DNA of 64,000 nucleotides, taken from assembly GCA_942490985.1 (NCBI GenBank), contig CALNYW010000005.1, positions 372,001-436,000 on the forward strand, given 5' to 3'. Of this stretch, positions 44,235 to 53,250 are shown piece by piece. Position 1 is the first letter of the stretch, and the number at the start of each line of letters is the position of its first letter. The DNA comes from Thiosocius sp942490985 (GTDB lineage Bacteria; Pseudomonadota; Gammaproteobacteria; Chromatiales; Chromatiaceae). Under the pieces are notes generated by a model, which worked only from the letters and a program-made list of their open reading frames with translations, ran no database searches and had not been told where the DNA came from. A program made the translations under genes and the position numbers.

Positions 44235-46232
44235 ATGACATCCCTGACCCGCCTTCTGCTCACCATCGCTATCGCGTTCTGCTCAGCCCTTACCGTCCCC
44301 GCAATAGCCAATACCGAGCCATTGTTGATTCCCGGCAAACAGTCGCTGTATCAACGGGTGCTTGCGGTGCCCGGTGCCAAGTTGTCTGAACAACCGAACA
44401 GCGACGGATCACCGGTGACGCCCTTCACCGCTTACTACGTCTACGATCGTCGGGATATCGGCAGCAGCGAATGGCTGCAGGTCGGCACCGATCGGCACGG
44501 CGGGGTCAGCGGCTGGCTGCCCGCCACGGCGTCGATCGCCTGGACCCAGGGCCTGACCGTCGCCTTCCGCGAGGCCATCGGCCGCGACCGGGCGCTGCTG
44601 TTCGATAACGCGAACGCCGTTCGCGAGCTGGCCGGCGATCGCGACATCGAGCGCTATGGCGCCTGGTATGCCGCCGCCGAGGCCGGTGAAAGCCTCGAAA
44701 ACTCGCCGGTCGTCGCGATTCAACCGCCCGGCCGACTCGACATCCAGGAGAACTTCTACCTCGTCCCGATCCTGCAGCATGAGGATCTCTATCTGGGCAG
44801 TGAGCAGGCACGCCTGCTACAGGTCTCAAGCGTGCCGTTGCAGTCTCCGACAATCGACGACGCCGAGACCACGCCGGCGGCCCCGGCCGCGACCACAGCG
44901 ATCGCAGCGACCGACAATGGCTATCGCGCCGGCCTGGTATTCGCGATCGATGCCACGCTGTCGATGGATCCCTACATTGACCGGACGCGTGAAGCGGTGA
45001 TGAAAATCTACGAGGCCCTCGGCGACGCCGGCCTGCTCGGCAACGTCAACTTTGGTCTGGTGGCATTCCGCGATTCACCGCAAGCCGTGCCCGAGTTGGA
45101 CTACCTGGCACGCACCTATGTCGATCTGGAACAGGGGCGTAACCCGGGCACCTTCCTCGACCAGATCAACGGCTTGTCCGCCGCGAACGTCTCCAGTCAG
45201 GATTTCGTCGAAGACGCCTACGCCGGCGTCAAACAGGCGCTCGATGACATGGACTGGTCAACACAATCCGCGCGCTACCTGGTGTTGGTCACTGACGCTG
45301 GGCCGCGGCTTGGCAGCGACCCGCTTTCCAGCACCGGGATGGATGCCGAGGGCCTGCGCCGGCTCGCCCGTGAGAAGGGAGTGGCCATCTTCGTCCTGCA
45401 CCTGTTGACGGAATCGCCCAATGCGGACCACGCAGCCGCCGCGTCACAATACCGGGAACTGGCCAAATTCCCGGGCATCGGCAGCCTGTACTATGCCGTC
45501 CCGACCGGCGATGTGGGCGAGTTTGGTCAGGTGCTCGACACCCTCGCCGGCCAGATCACCATGCAGGTGCAAATGGCCGCCGGCGCGGAACCGCTACCCG
45601 CCGAACCGGTGGTCGCGGAACCGAGTGACAATCAACAACTCGCCGAGCTGCAGGACAAGGTCGCCAAGCTCGGCTACGCGCTGCGCATGCGTTACCTACA
45701 ACGCGGAGAGCGCGGACAAATCCCCAACGTTTTCAATGCCTGGTTGCTGGACCGCGACATCCGTGACCCGGAACAGGCGACCCTGGACGTGCAGGTACTG
45801 CTGACCCGCGACCAGCTCTCGGATCTGCACGACATCCTCAGAGACGTGTTGCAGACTGCCGAAGAAGGCCTGTTGTCACCGCAAAACTTCCTCAACGAAC
45901 TGAAGAGCCTGGCCGCGACCATTTCGCGCGATCCGGAGCAGCTCGGCACCACCACGGCGACCACCGCGGGGGCCGGCAACAGCCTTGCGGACCTCGGCTT
46001 TATGCGCGAGTACATCGAAGACCTGCCCTACACCGGCGAAGTGATGAACCTGTCGCTCGAGGACTGGGAGGCGTGGCCGGCGCGCCAGCAGATCGCATTC
46101 CTGCATCGCCTCGAGAACAAGATCAGCTACTACCGCGCCCTGCATGACCACACCGACCTGTGGGTGAGCCTCGATGGCGGTGCCGTCGATGGTGATTCGG
46201 TGTTTCCGGTCGCGTTGGAGATGCTGCCCTGA
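44235..46232 (+). CDS. Periplasmic von Willebrand A-domain protein (PpkA C-terminal-like)
   Basis: ATG 44235 gives a signal peptide (LLLTIAIAFCSALTVPAIA). The 665-residue product has an SH3-like N-terminal region (PGAKLSEQPNSDGSPVTPF...WLQVGTDRHGGVSGWLPA), a vWA domain with a MIDAS-type motif in AGLVFAIDATLSMDPYIDRTREAV (about 235-258) and LVLVTDAGPRLGS, and a long helical C-terminal part. The vWA region resembles the extracytoplasmic part of the T6SS-linked kinase PpkA, but no kinase domain is fused or nearby. Next are an ABC ATPase and an FtsX-type permease resembling TagT/TagS. I infer an envelope signalling complex. Confidence 0.85.
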   Translation: MTSLTRLLLTIAIAFCSALTVPAIANTEPLLIPGKQSLYQRVLAVPGAKLSEQPNSDGSPVTPFTAYYVYDRRDIGSSEWLQVGTDRHGGVSGWLPATASIAWTQGLTVAFREAIGRDRALLFDNANAVRELAGDRDIERYGAWYAAAEAGESLENSPVVAIQPPGRLDIQENFYLVPILQHEDLYLGSEQARLLQVSSVPLQSPTIDDAETTPAAPAATTAIAATDNGYRAGLVFAIDATLSMDPYIDRTREAVMKIYEALGDAGLLGNVNFGLVAFRDSPQAVPELDYLARTYVDLEQGRNPGTFLDQINGLSAANVSSQDFVEDAYAGVKQALDDMDWSTQSARYLVLVTDAGPRLGSDPLSSTGMDAEGLRRLAREKGVAIFVLHLLTESPNADHAAAASQYRELAKFPGIGSLYYAVPTGDVGEFGQVLDTLAGQITMQVQMAAGAEPLPAEPVVAEPSDNQQLAELQDKVAKLGYALRMRYLQRGERGQIPNVFNAWLLDRDIRDPEQATLDVQVLLTRDQLSDLHDILRDVLQTAEEGLLSPQNFLNELKSLAATISRDPEQLGTTTATTAGAGNSLADLGFMREYIEDLPYTGEVMNLSLEDWEAWPARQQIAFLHRLENKISYYRALHDHTDLWVSLDGGAVDGDSVFPVALEMLP

Positions 46233-46445
46233 CCACCTCTGATCGCTGGCGGTCCTTATCGACTCGTGTTGCCGGTTGCTGTGGGGCTGCCCCGCGGTCA
46301 GCTCCGTGGTCTGCTAGCCCAAAACAACGTAGGCCGAGTGGGCGCCGCTGCGCGCTTTGAGCTGAACGATGAAACCCGGCCCTGCGCAGTCGACTGGCGA
46401 CGACTGTACAGATCAGCCAACCAACCCCTGGATACCCGAACCACC

Positions 46446-47207
46446 GTGCAAAACGTCTTCCAATCCCGCAACAAAGCCAAGCCGATCGTGTATCACATGC
46501 GCGACGTGGTCCGTGACCGCGCCTCGGAGGGGGTGACCTTTCGGCTCCGCGTCCCTTCGCTGCAGATCACCCAGGGTGAAAAGATCGCGCTGATCGGCGA
46601 ATCCGGCTGCGGCAAGTCGACCCTGCTCGATATGCTGGCGTTTATCTCGCAACCCACCGAAGTGGCGGCCTATCGCTTCCGCCCCGAGCTCGACAACGAC
46701 GCGATCGACGTGGCACAGCTGTGGAAAAAGCGGCATCGCAACAAGCTGGGCGACCTGCGTAAACAACACATCGGCTATGTCATGCAAACCGGCGGGCTGC
46801 TGCCGTATCTCTCGGTGCGCGAGAACATGGCCCTGTCGCGCACCGTGCTCGGCCTGCGGGCCGACGATACGGTCGACACCCTGGCCCGCGAACTCGGCAT
46901 CGCCCGCCACCTCGACAAGCTACCCGAGACCCTGTCGGTGGGCGAGCGGCAACGGGTGGCCATCGGCCGCGCGCTGTCGCACGAACCCTCGATCGTGATC
47001 GCCGATGAGCCGACCGCCTCCGTCGACCCCTTCGCGGCGGAGAAGATCATGTCGCTGTTCATCGGCCTGGCCGAGGAGCGCAACATCACCGTGGTCGTGG
47101 CCAGCCATGCCTGGCGGCATATCAAACGTCTCGGGCTGCGCCGCCTGGCCCACCATACGCAGCGTTCGAAAGACGGACGCACCACCGAAACCGTCGTCAA
47201 CGGCTAG
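46446..47207 (+). CDS. ABC transporter ATPase, TagT-like
   Basis: The ATPase domain is complete: Walker A LIGESGCGKSTLLDML, Q-loop GYVMQTGGLLPYLSVRENM, signature LSVGERQRVAIGRAL, Walker B IVIADEPTASVDP and H-loop VVVASHAW. It belongs to the LolD/MacB class, and GxSGCGKSTLLDML with a long insert after it resembles TagT of type VI secretion clusters. The start is uncertain: the frame is open from 46266, but the first 60 residues look non-coding. GTG 46446 keeps the conserved first strand, and ATG 46497 would cut it. Its partner permease starts 15 bases downstream. The 213-base gap upstream is larger than elsewhere in the operon. Confidence 0.85.
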   Translation: MQNVFQSRNKAKPIVYHMRDVVRDRASEGVTFRLRVPSLQITQGEKIALIGESGCGKSTLLDMLAFISQPTEVAAYRFRPELDNDAIDVAQLWKKRHRNKLGDLRKQHIGYVMQTGGLLPYLSVRENMALSRTVLGLRADDTVDTLARELGIARHLDKLPETLSVGERQRVAIGRALSHEPSIVIADEPTASVDPFAAEKIMSLFIGLAEERNITVVVASHAWRHIKRLGLRRLAHHTQRSKDGRTTETVVNG

Positions 47208-47222
47208 CCCAAGAACCTGTCC

Positions 47223-48428
47223 ATGCGCGTCATGAAAACCCTGCGACTGGCGTCGCGCGACTATGGCCATGAGTGGCAGATGTCCGCCTGCTTCGTGCTT
47301 GCGCTGGCGGCGGTACTCGGCCCGATGCTGGTGCTGTTCGGACTGAAGTTCGGCATTGTTGGCGGGATGCTCGATCAACTGATCGAGAATCCCGAGAACC
47401 GCGAGATTCGACCGGTAAGCAGCGGCCGTTTCGACCGCGACTGGTTCGACAACATGCAGCGCCGCAGCGACGTGGCATTCCTGGTGCCGCGTACCCGCAG
47501 CATCGCGGCGACCGTCGAACTCAACAGCAGCCAATCGAGCCGTATCGTCCGTGCCGAACTGATCCCGTCCGGTGCCGAGGATCCTTTATTGACCGACAAT
47601 GGCCCACGCCCTAACGGCACCCAGGGCATCGTGCTGTCCCGACAGGCCGCCGATAAACTCAACGTCGCCGCCGGGGATACCGTCGAGGGGAGTGTCACCC
47701 GTCGCTTTGGCGGGCGCAAACAGCGTGTCCACCTGCCGTTGGACGTGGTTGGCATTGCCCCGGCGGTGGCATTCGTCCGCGACGGGGCGTTTGCCGATGT
47801 GCGGCTGGTCGAGGCGTTCGAGGACTATCGTGACGGCCGCGCGGTGCCGTCGCTGGGTTGGACCGGGGCCACCACCGATGAGCCACGCACCTACCCCGGC
47901 TTCCGCTTGTATGCGCGGTCGATCTATGACGTGGCCGACCTCACCAACGACCTCAATGGTCAGGGCATCGATGTTCGGACCAAGGTCGCCGACATCGACC
48001 TGGTCATGCGGATGGACCGCAACCTGTCGGCGATCTACTGGGCGATCGCGGTGATCGGGCTGATCGGCTTTTCTCTGTCGCTCGGCGCCAGCCTATGGGC
48101 GAACGTCGATCGCAAGCGCAAAGATCTCTCGGTGCTGCGCCTGGTGGGCTTTCGCACCGGCGATATTGTCTGGTTCCCTGTCACGCAGGCGTTTTACACC
48201 GGCATCCTCGGCTGGTTGCTGGCCGTCGGCATCTATTACGGCGCGGCCTACGTCATCAACGACATGCTCGCCGAGCAAATGGGCAACGGCCAACAGGTCT
48301 GCGTGCTGTTGCCCGAGCACTTCACGATGGCGCTGGCACTGACCGTCACCGCCGCAGTGTTCGCCGCGGCGCTGGCCGGCTGGCGATCGGCACGGATCGA
48401 ACCGTCAGACGGATTGCGCGAGATTTGA
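47223..48428 (+). CDS. FtsX-type ABC permease, TagS-like
   Basis: The 401-residue inner membrane protein has one N-terminal helix (FVLALAAVLGPMLVLFGLKFGI), a periplasmic domain of about 220 residues, then three helices (AIAVIGLIGFSLSLGASLW, TQAFYTGILGWLLAVGIYYGAAYVI, FTMALALTVTAAVFAAALAGW) with the FtsX/MacB motif DLSVLRLVGFRTGDI between. It pairs with the ATPase upstream. Such four-helix permeases transmit mechanical signals to periplasmic partners rather than transport small solutes. The vWA protein is the likely partner here (inference). ATG 47232 is an alternative start three codons in. Confidence 0.87.
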   Translation: MRVMKTLRLASRDYGHEWQMSACFVLALAAVLGPMLVLFGLKFGIVGGMLDQLIENPENREIRPVSSGRFDRDWFDNMQRRSDVAFLVPRTRSIAATVELNSSQSSRIVRAELIPSGAEDPLLTDNGPRPNGTQGIVLSRQAADKLNVAAGDTVEGSVTRRFGGRKQRVHLPLDVVGIAPAVAFVRDGAFADVRLVEAFEDYRDGRAVPSLGWTGATTDEPRTYPGFRLYARSIYDVADLTNDLNGQGIDVRTKVADIDLVMRMDRNLSAIYWAIAVIGLIGFSLSLGASLWANVDRKRKDLSVLRLVGFRTGDIVWFPVTQAFYTGILGWLLAVGIYYGAAYVINDMLAEQMGNGQQVCVLLPEHFTMALALTVTAAVFAAALAGWRSARIEPSDGLREI

Positions 48429-48433
48429 TCCGA

Positions 48434-48461
48434 CTAACCTGCAATTGAAGCTGCAGGCTAG
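48434..48461. repeat. Short inverted repeat related to the CTAG element
   Basis: CTAACCTGCA (48434-48443) pairs with TGCAGGCTAG (48452-48461) with one mismatch, six bases after the TagS-like stop codon. The arms match the outermost bases of the element at 33794-34122, as if its two ends were joined with the interior lost. It may also act as a weak terminator. Confidence 0.5.
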
Positions 48462-48548
48462 GCCGTTCAGTCTCCGTTCAGCCACCGCCAGCCAAAGTGT
48501 TAGCAGGATCGAGGCGATCCCAACGACACGACTAGCGGAGGCAACCCC

Positions 48549-48827
48549 ATGAAACTCATTCCACTCCTATTGACCGGCGCACTAATCGTCGGCAGCGGCT
48601 TCGCCAGTAACGCGCTGGCCCACGATGGCGGTCGCGGCTACGGCAAATATGACCACGGGCACTATGATTCCTACCGGCGACATGGCCACGGGCACAACCG
48701 CAAATACTACAAACGGCCCCACCGTGACTGGCGCCACGGGCCGGCAAAACGGCATTACTACGAAAGGCCAAAGCGCTATGACCACGACAGCTGGTACGGC
48801 ATCCACCTGTTCTTCGGTGGTCATTGA
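48549..48827 (+). CDS. Small secreted His/Tyr/Arg-rich protein
   Basis: The 92-residue product has a good ribosome binding site (GCGGAGG) and a clear signal peptide (LIPLLLTGALIVGSGFASNALA). The mature 68 residues are extremely rich in His, Tyr, Arg and Gly (HDGGRGYGKYDHGHYDSY, HGHGHNRKYYKRPHRDW, KRHYYERPKRYDHDSW) and end in YGIHLFFGGH. It has no known fold. Histidine clusters could bind Ni, Cu, Zn or haem, and the charge could favour binding to cell-surface polymers. It stands alone between the TagS-like gene and the convergent TAXI gene. Function unknown. Confidence 0.75.
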   Translation: MKLIPLLLTGALIVGSGFASNALAHDGGRGYGKYDHGHYDSYRRHGHGHNRKYYKRPHRDWRHGPAKRHYYERPKRYDHDSWYGIHLFFGGH

Positions 48828-48845
48828 TCGAAGATGAACTGACCT

Positions 48846-50105
48846 TCAACCTGGGCCGGCGCATTGCCGCCGGACCAGGTCGACATGTTGTCGCAAGTGG
48901 TAGAGCTGATCGGTGAAAGACAGTGGCACCTTGACGCGCTGCACCTCGGACTCGATTCGGTCCAGCTCGGCATTCACCCAGTCTCGCTCCACTTTGCCCG
49001 CCGCCAGGCGCTGTTCGGCCCGCTCGAGTTCGTCGTACCAGCGATACACCCGCGCGCGCATTCGCCAGGTGTAGATCGGCGGCATGACCTTGATCAGCGG
49101 GAACATCAGCACCAGCAGCGGCAGCAACATCACCTTCAGACGGTCGACCAGTGAGGCGGCCCAAAACGGCAGAAAACGCTGCAGAAATGGCGGGCCGTCC
49201 TTGTAGTAACGTTCTGCCTCCTTGTTCAACGGAAACGCCAATAGGCCCGGCATCGGAAACTCGTCGTGCTCCTCGAACCACCCGCCATTGCTGTGCACCT
49301 CATCAGCGGCCTGCAGTAACAAATCGATCACCGCCGGGTGCAGATCGGGATGGCTGACCAGATTCGCCGTAGGCGCCAGCAAACGGACCGGACGATTAGG
49401 GATATTCTCACCCAAATCGACCACCCCCTCGGGCAACACCACGCTGTTCAAGAAGCGATAACGACGCGTGTACGCATCCGCCCGGGCGAAATCGAACAAC
49501 TCCACGCGTTCATCACGCAACAACTGACCGATCAGCTCACTCTGCGCCGAGATGACCAGGAACACCGCAGCTACGTCACCCTGGCGCAACGCATCGATAG
49601 CGGCCTGACCACTGAGCGGCGACCAACGGTCCTCGGCAACAACACCGTTGTCGCGTAACAGACGACCGGCCAGCGCGCGGGTGCCCGAACCCGCTGGCCC
49701 GACGGCAATAACCTGGCCGCGCAGATCGCGCAGCGTGCGGACCCCCACGTCGGCACGGTGAAACATCCACAACGGCTCGTAGTAAACACTGCCTAGCGAG
49801 GTCAGCTCGGGCTCGGTTTGCTGATCGTCGACGCCCCCCTGAATGAAGCCGAGCTCGACCTCACCGCTACGCAACAGCGCCAGGTTCTCAACCGAGCCTG
49901 CGGTCGTGCGCAGTTGGAGTTCGATACCCTCGCGGGCAAGATAGGCGGCGTAACGCTTTGCAAATGCATGGTAGGCACCTTCCTCCGAGCCCGTCGCCAT
50001 CACCACGCTGTCGGGCGGTGCCGGCTTGATGAACTGGAAGGCGACGACGAACGCCGCGATGACGAGGACGGCCGCCGGACCGTAGATGGCCAATTGATGC
50101 CTCAT
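48846..50105 (-). CDS. TAXI-family solute-binding protein with C-terminal membrane anchor
   Basis: The 419-residue protein starts with a membrane helix or uncleaved signal (IYGPAAVLVIAAFVVAFQFI). The TAXI periplasmic binding domain follows: VVMATGSEEGAYHAFAKRYAAYL, LRTTAGSVENLALLRSGEVELGFIQGG, VIAVGPAGSGTRALAGRLL and SPLSGQAAIDALRQGDVAAVF. A second helix (LKVMLLPLLVLMFPLIKVMPPIY) and a charged coiled-coil tail follow. Usual TAXI proteins feed a TRAP transporter, but none is nearby, and the two-helix anchored form suggests signalling rather than uptake. ATG 50105 is preceded by AGGAG. A longer start at 50126 is possible. Confidence 0.88.
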   Translation of the reverse strand: MRHQLAIYGPAAVLVIAAFVVAFQFIKPAPPDSVVMATGSEEGAYHAFAKRYAAYLAREGIELQLRTTAGSVENLALLRSGEVELGFIQGGVDDQQTEPELTSLGSVYYEPLWMFHRADVGVRTLRDLRGQVIAVGPAGSGTRALAGRLLRDNGVVAEDRWSPLSGQAAIDALRQGDVAAVFLVISAQSELIGQLLRDERVELFDFARADAYTRRYRFLNSVVLPEGVVDLGENIPNRPVRLLAPTANLVSHPDLHPAVIDLLLQAADEVHSNGGWFEEHDEFPMPGLLAFPLNKEAERYYKDGPPFLQRFLPFWAASLVDRLKVMLLPLLVLMFPLIKVMPPIYTWRMRARVYRWYDELERAEQRLAAGKVERDWVNAELDRIESEVQRVKVPLSFTDQLYHLRQHVDLVRRQCAGPG

Positions 50106-50174
50106 CGGATTTCGATCTCCTAACATGCGTTGCGCTTCCGGCCTGTTTTCGGCCAATGCTAACCGATCAGGCCG

Positions 50175-50873
50175 TCAGGCAATCAAACGACGGGCCAGCG
50201 TGGCGATGTCGCTGACCTCGAGGTCGGCCGGTTCCAGATCGGTCGGCCAAGCGTTGCCGTAGCGATTCACCCAGACCGTCGTCAAACCGATGTCCCGGGC
50301 CGCTTTGACATCCCGGATGGGATCGTCACCGACATGCAGAAACGCCGACAGCGGCTCCCCGGTGCGCGCACTGGCGACCTCGAAGATTGCCGGATCCGGC
50401 TTCGCCGCGCCGACCTCAGCGGCCGTCAAAGAGTGGTCGAAACTGTCGTGCAGCGGCGTATGTTCGATCTGCGAGTTGCCGTTGGTGACCGACACCAGGG
50501 TATAGCGCGCGCGCAGCGACACCAGGCTGTCGCGGACCTCGTCGAACGGCGTGACCCGGTTACGGGCGGCCCGGAATATCGAACTCGCCTGGCTCGCCAG
50601 TTGCGGCGGATACCCGGTCTCCTCGAACAACAGCTGCAACGATCGCAGCCTGACTTCGGTCAGGTCGTGGGCGATCTCGGGATGGTTGCGGCTCACCGCG
50701 AATCGATGCGCGCGCAGATCATCGGCGGAGTATGTCGCGGTAAGCCTCGGCGCATGTTCCTGCAGCCACTCCCAACAGGCGTTCTCGGCCGCGCGGATCA
50801 CCGAATGGCAGGGCCACAGCGTGTCGTCGAGGTCGAAACTGATCAGCCGCACATGCTCGAACATCGCCGTCAT
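50175..50873 (-). CDS. HAD-family hydrolase
   Basis: The 232-residue HAD subfamily IA phosphatase has motif I SFDLDDTLW with the nucleophile Asp, motif II LVSVTNGNS, motif III Lys in AAKPDPAIF and motif IV HVGDDPIRDV. The cap is helical (HSVIRAAENACWEWLQE...). Sequence resembles YigB/YjjG-type FMN or nucleotide phosphatases, but substrate is open. The start ATG 50873 overlaps the stop of the nucleotidyltransferase gene by four bases, so the two are co-translated. This makes it the last gene of the PqqD/HprK/nucleotidyltransferase cassette. Confidence 0.92.
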   Translation of the reverse strand: MTAMFEHVRLISFDLDDTLWPCHSVIRAAENACWEWLQEHAPRLTATYSADDLRAHRFAVSRNHPEIAHDLTEVRLRSLQLLFEETGYPPQLASQASSIFRAARNRVTPFDEVRDSLVSLRARYTLVSVTNGNSQIEHTPLHDSFDHSLTAAEVGAAKPDPAIFEVASARTGEPLSAFLHVGDDPIRDVKAARDIGLTTVWVNRYGNAWPTDLEPADLEVSDIATLARRLIA

Positions 50874-51967
50874 CCGGGCAGATCCGGATCGGCCGGCTTG
50901 GCCTTTGCCGAGCGCCACGCCTTGTGGGCCAGGTGGCGCGCCAGCATCAGCGGCGGCATGCGCACCCAATGCGAGCGAATGAACAGCAGTTGCGTCGCCA
51001 GGCCGGTCTGCCAGCGGCCCAGCCGCGGCGGCGCGAGCGCCTGTTCGATCAGCCAATCCATACCCCAGGCGATCGGTGCCGGCGGCGCCCAACGCCGACT
51101 ACCCACCCGCAGCACGTCGGTGCAATCCAACCCGGCCAGCCGATCGGCGGTGCGCACCGAATAGTACAGCGCGCGGCCGCAGCCGAGTTCATCGGCCCGC
51201 GCCAGCAGGCGCGATTCGAAGTCGTCGTGTTGGGCCGAGAAATGCGCGAACAGGTCACGAAAATCGACCACGTCGCGCAGGCCGCCGCGCAGTTCGTCGT
51301 TCATGAACAGGTGCACCGCGTTGTGCAGCAGCATGTCCTCCGGCCCGAGCACACGGGTCTTGAAGCCATAGTGCGCCGGTGTATCGACCGCGCGTTCCCA
51401 GAGCAATCCCGCTTGGATGCGAATGCGGCTGACCGGCGGGGCGAGATTATGGTGCAGGTCGACCTCGGTCTCGCGCTCGACATGGATCAGCGGCGGTACT
51501 TCGTGCATCCAGTCGCGATAGTAGCGCTGGTCATAGTCATCGAACTCGCCGCTCGGCACCCAGCCGTTCTTTTTCAACGCCTGCTCGGCCCGCTCGATGT
51601 CGGCCTCGGGGACCAGCAGATCGATATCCGACAGGTTGCGCCAGTCCTGCGGCGGCAGCTCGGCGACCAGGTAGGCACCGCCCTTCAACACGATCAGGGG
51701 AATGTTTTCACCATCGAGCACCCGCTTGACGTGGCGCAACTCGCGCCGGGCCTGCACCTGCACGTAGCGCGTCTGCGCCAGCGCACCGCGCATCTGGTCG
51801 ACCAGTCGTTGCGGCACCGCATCGAGCAGACCGTTGTGCTCGAACAGGAACAGGCAGCGCCCGAGCAGCCGTGCGCTGCGGGTCAGCGGCAGCCAGGCAT
51901 TCCATTCCTTTGCCGACCAGCCACGGATAACGCCGGGGTCGCGCAACACGTCACCGAGCAGGTTCAT
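50870..51967 (-). CDS. Nucleotidyltransferase family protein (PF14907-type)
   Basis: The 365-residue protein has the pol-beta-like nucleotidyltransferase core LIVLKGGAYLVAELPPQDWRNLSDIDLLVP (about 90-120), where Gly-Gly and the DxD pair bind the nucleotide and metal, then VERETEVDLHHNLAPPVSRIRI and helical C-terminal regions. This family recurs beside HprK-related kinase A and PqqD-like genes and exosortase-type loci, probably in a peptide or protein modification pathway that is not yet defined. It lies 94 bases after the HprK-like gene and overlaps the HAD gene by four bases. Confidence 0.88.
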   Translation of the reverse strand: MNLLGDVLRDPGVIRGWSAKEWNAWLPLTRSARLLGRCLFLFEHNGLLDAVPQRLVDQMRGALAQTRYVQVQARRELRHVKRVLDGENIPLIVLKGGAYLVAELPPQDWRNLSDIDLLVPEADIERAEQALKKNGWVPSGEFDDYDQRYYRDWMHEVPPLIHVERETEVDLHHNLAPPVSRIRIQAGLLWERAVDTPAHYGFKTRVLGPEDMLLHNAVHLFMNDELRGGLRDVVDFRDLFAHFSAQHDDFESRLLARADELGCGRALYYSVRTADRLAGLDCTDVLRVGSRRWAPPAPIAWGMDWLIEQALAPPRLGRWQTGLATQLLFIRSHWVRMPPLMLARHLAHKAWRSAKAKPADPDLPG

Positions 51968-52061
51968 TGGGCCGGGGTCATCAGGACAGGTTCATGCGGT
52001 GGTCTGCGGCAACGCGTTCAGGCTCGAGGTGGTGAAAACCCCTCGAAAGATTCAGCCGCAA

Positions 52062-52855
52062 TCAGTCATCCGCCAAAGCGGCGAGCATTGCAGTCGCCCG
52101 ATCGAGGTCGCTGAACGTAAAGGTATAGCAATCGACCTTTTGAATCATCTCGCCGACCGCACGGAACGAGGTCTCGCCGAGCAAACGGTAGTTGAAGCAG
52201 TTGAAGGCCAGCTGGCGGAACGCCTCGACCTTGTCGAGTGGCCGCAGTTCTTCCGCGGCGCCGGCAACATATTTCGGAAAAACCAGCCAACGCGGGGTCG
52301 CCGGCTCGTGCTGGCGCTGCTGGCTGTCATCGCTGGCGCGCACATGGCGCACCCGGCCCTTGCGGGTCTTGGGGTAGGTCGGACCGAGCGTCGCAGTCGG
52401 CTCGAATGCGAGGATCGCCTCGATCGAGGTGTTCTTCAGCGGAATCGGCCGCGGCATCGGCAGCAGGTCGCCCTTCTCCGGTCGCACCAGGCCGAACTCA
52501 TCCGACAGCAGCCGCGCCCCGCGCAGATGCAGCGCCGCACTCAGCGTACTCTTACCGGAGCCCGGCGTGCCGGGCATGATCAGCGCACGGTCGTCGAACG
52601 CCACCGTGCCGGCATGCAGCATCATGTAGCGATGGGCACTGGTCGCGATGCACCAGTTGAGGCCCCATTCGAACATCGGGAAGGCGTTTTCGAGGGGATG
52701 CGGCAGAAAGGGCGTTCCGTCGATCTCGAAAATCGACCTGCGGTCTCAGCCAGCGGCGTAGGGCCCGATCGGGACTAACGATCCGACGAAATCGAACAGT
52801 AGACTGCTTCTTTCGCGACAGGGTTCGCTGCAGGTAAACGTAAGCGCTTCAGGGA
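52062..52855 (-). pseudogene. HprK-related kinase A, N-terminal part frameshifted
   Basis: The intact part from ATG 52676 (204 residues) shows FEWGLNWCIATSAHRYMMLH, the P-loop PGTPGSGKSTLSAALHLRG and LLSDEFGLVRP, as in HprK-related kinase A. Homology continues upstream of that ATG in the same frame (IFEIDGTPFLPHPLENAFP), then jumps frame at the TTTT run (52729-52732). In the other frame VSPDRALRRWLRPQVDF completes the conserved segment before a stop near 52855. Removing one T would restore RPQVDFEIDGTPF. Either an assembly error or a broken gene. The first 50 or so residues expected for the family are not recognisable. Confidence 0.75.
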
Positions 52856-52958
52856 ACGACTCTTCGGTGACCGTACGCCGACCCGAAACGGGCCCACATC
52901 GAGGACCTGATTTGCGCTTGGGCAGGCATCGTGACACACCGAGTCTGCAGGCTGGTCC

Positions 52959-53250
52959 TCACAGTTCAGCGGCTGAGGATTCGATCAACTCCGAACGAGC
53001 GATCCGAGATACCTGCAGGGCTAAGTTTCAAAACATCTGCGCTTCAGGGAAGCCAGCGTCAGACCGCCAGACGCTGTTCGACGACAAGGCACCGATATCG
53101 GCATGGGGGTCGGTCTAACGCAGCCAGTAACATGGCCGGCAGCTCGTTGAGAAAATGGGTTTCCCCGGTGACTGGATCGAATACTGGCCCTGAACGAGCC
53201 GAGGTCCCGCCAAACGAAGACGTGGCAATCCGGGCCGTCGCCATGGCGTC
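52959..53250 (-). pseudogene. PqqD-like (HPr-rel-A system) gene remnant
   Basis: One frame holds GPVFDPVTGETHFLNELPAML (53059-53244), which fits the PqqD-like consensus with a VFxPxTGxTHxLN core. Downstream in another frame lies NLALQVSRIARSELIE, like the C-terminal helix, but separated from the core by a frame change and a TGA. A family-length protein (about 95 residues) cannot be read without at least one frame shift and one stop. Its position between the small sigma54-driven gene and the HprK-like gene is exactly where PqqD sits in such cassettes. PqqD proteins bind and present precursor peptides. Confidence 0.55.

Noticed and set aside
48556..49281. A 241-codon minus-strand frame covering the His/Tyr-rich gene and the end of the TAXI gene
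   Set aside because: It is out of frame with the clear TAXI protein and antisense to the signal-peptide gene, with no family motif.
50924..52114. A 396-codon open frame on the plus strand opposite the nucleotidyltransferase and HprK-like genes
   Set aside because: It is antisense to well-supported minus-strand genes and its translation is rich in Arg, Gln and His without motifs, as expected from GC-rich complementary sequence.
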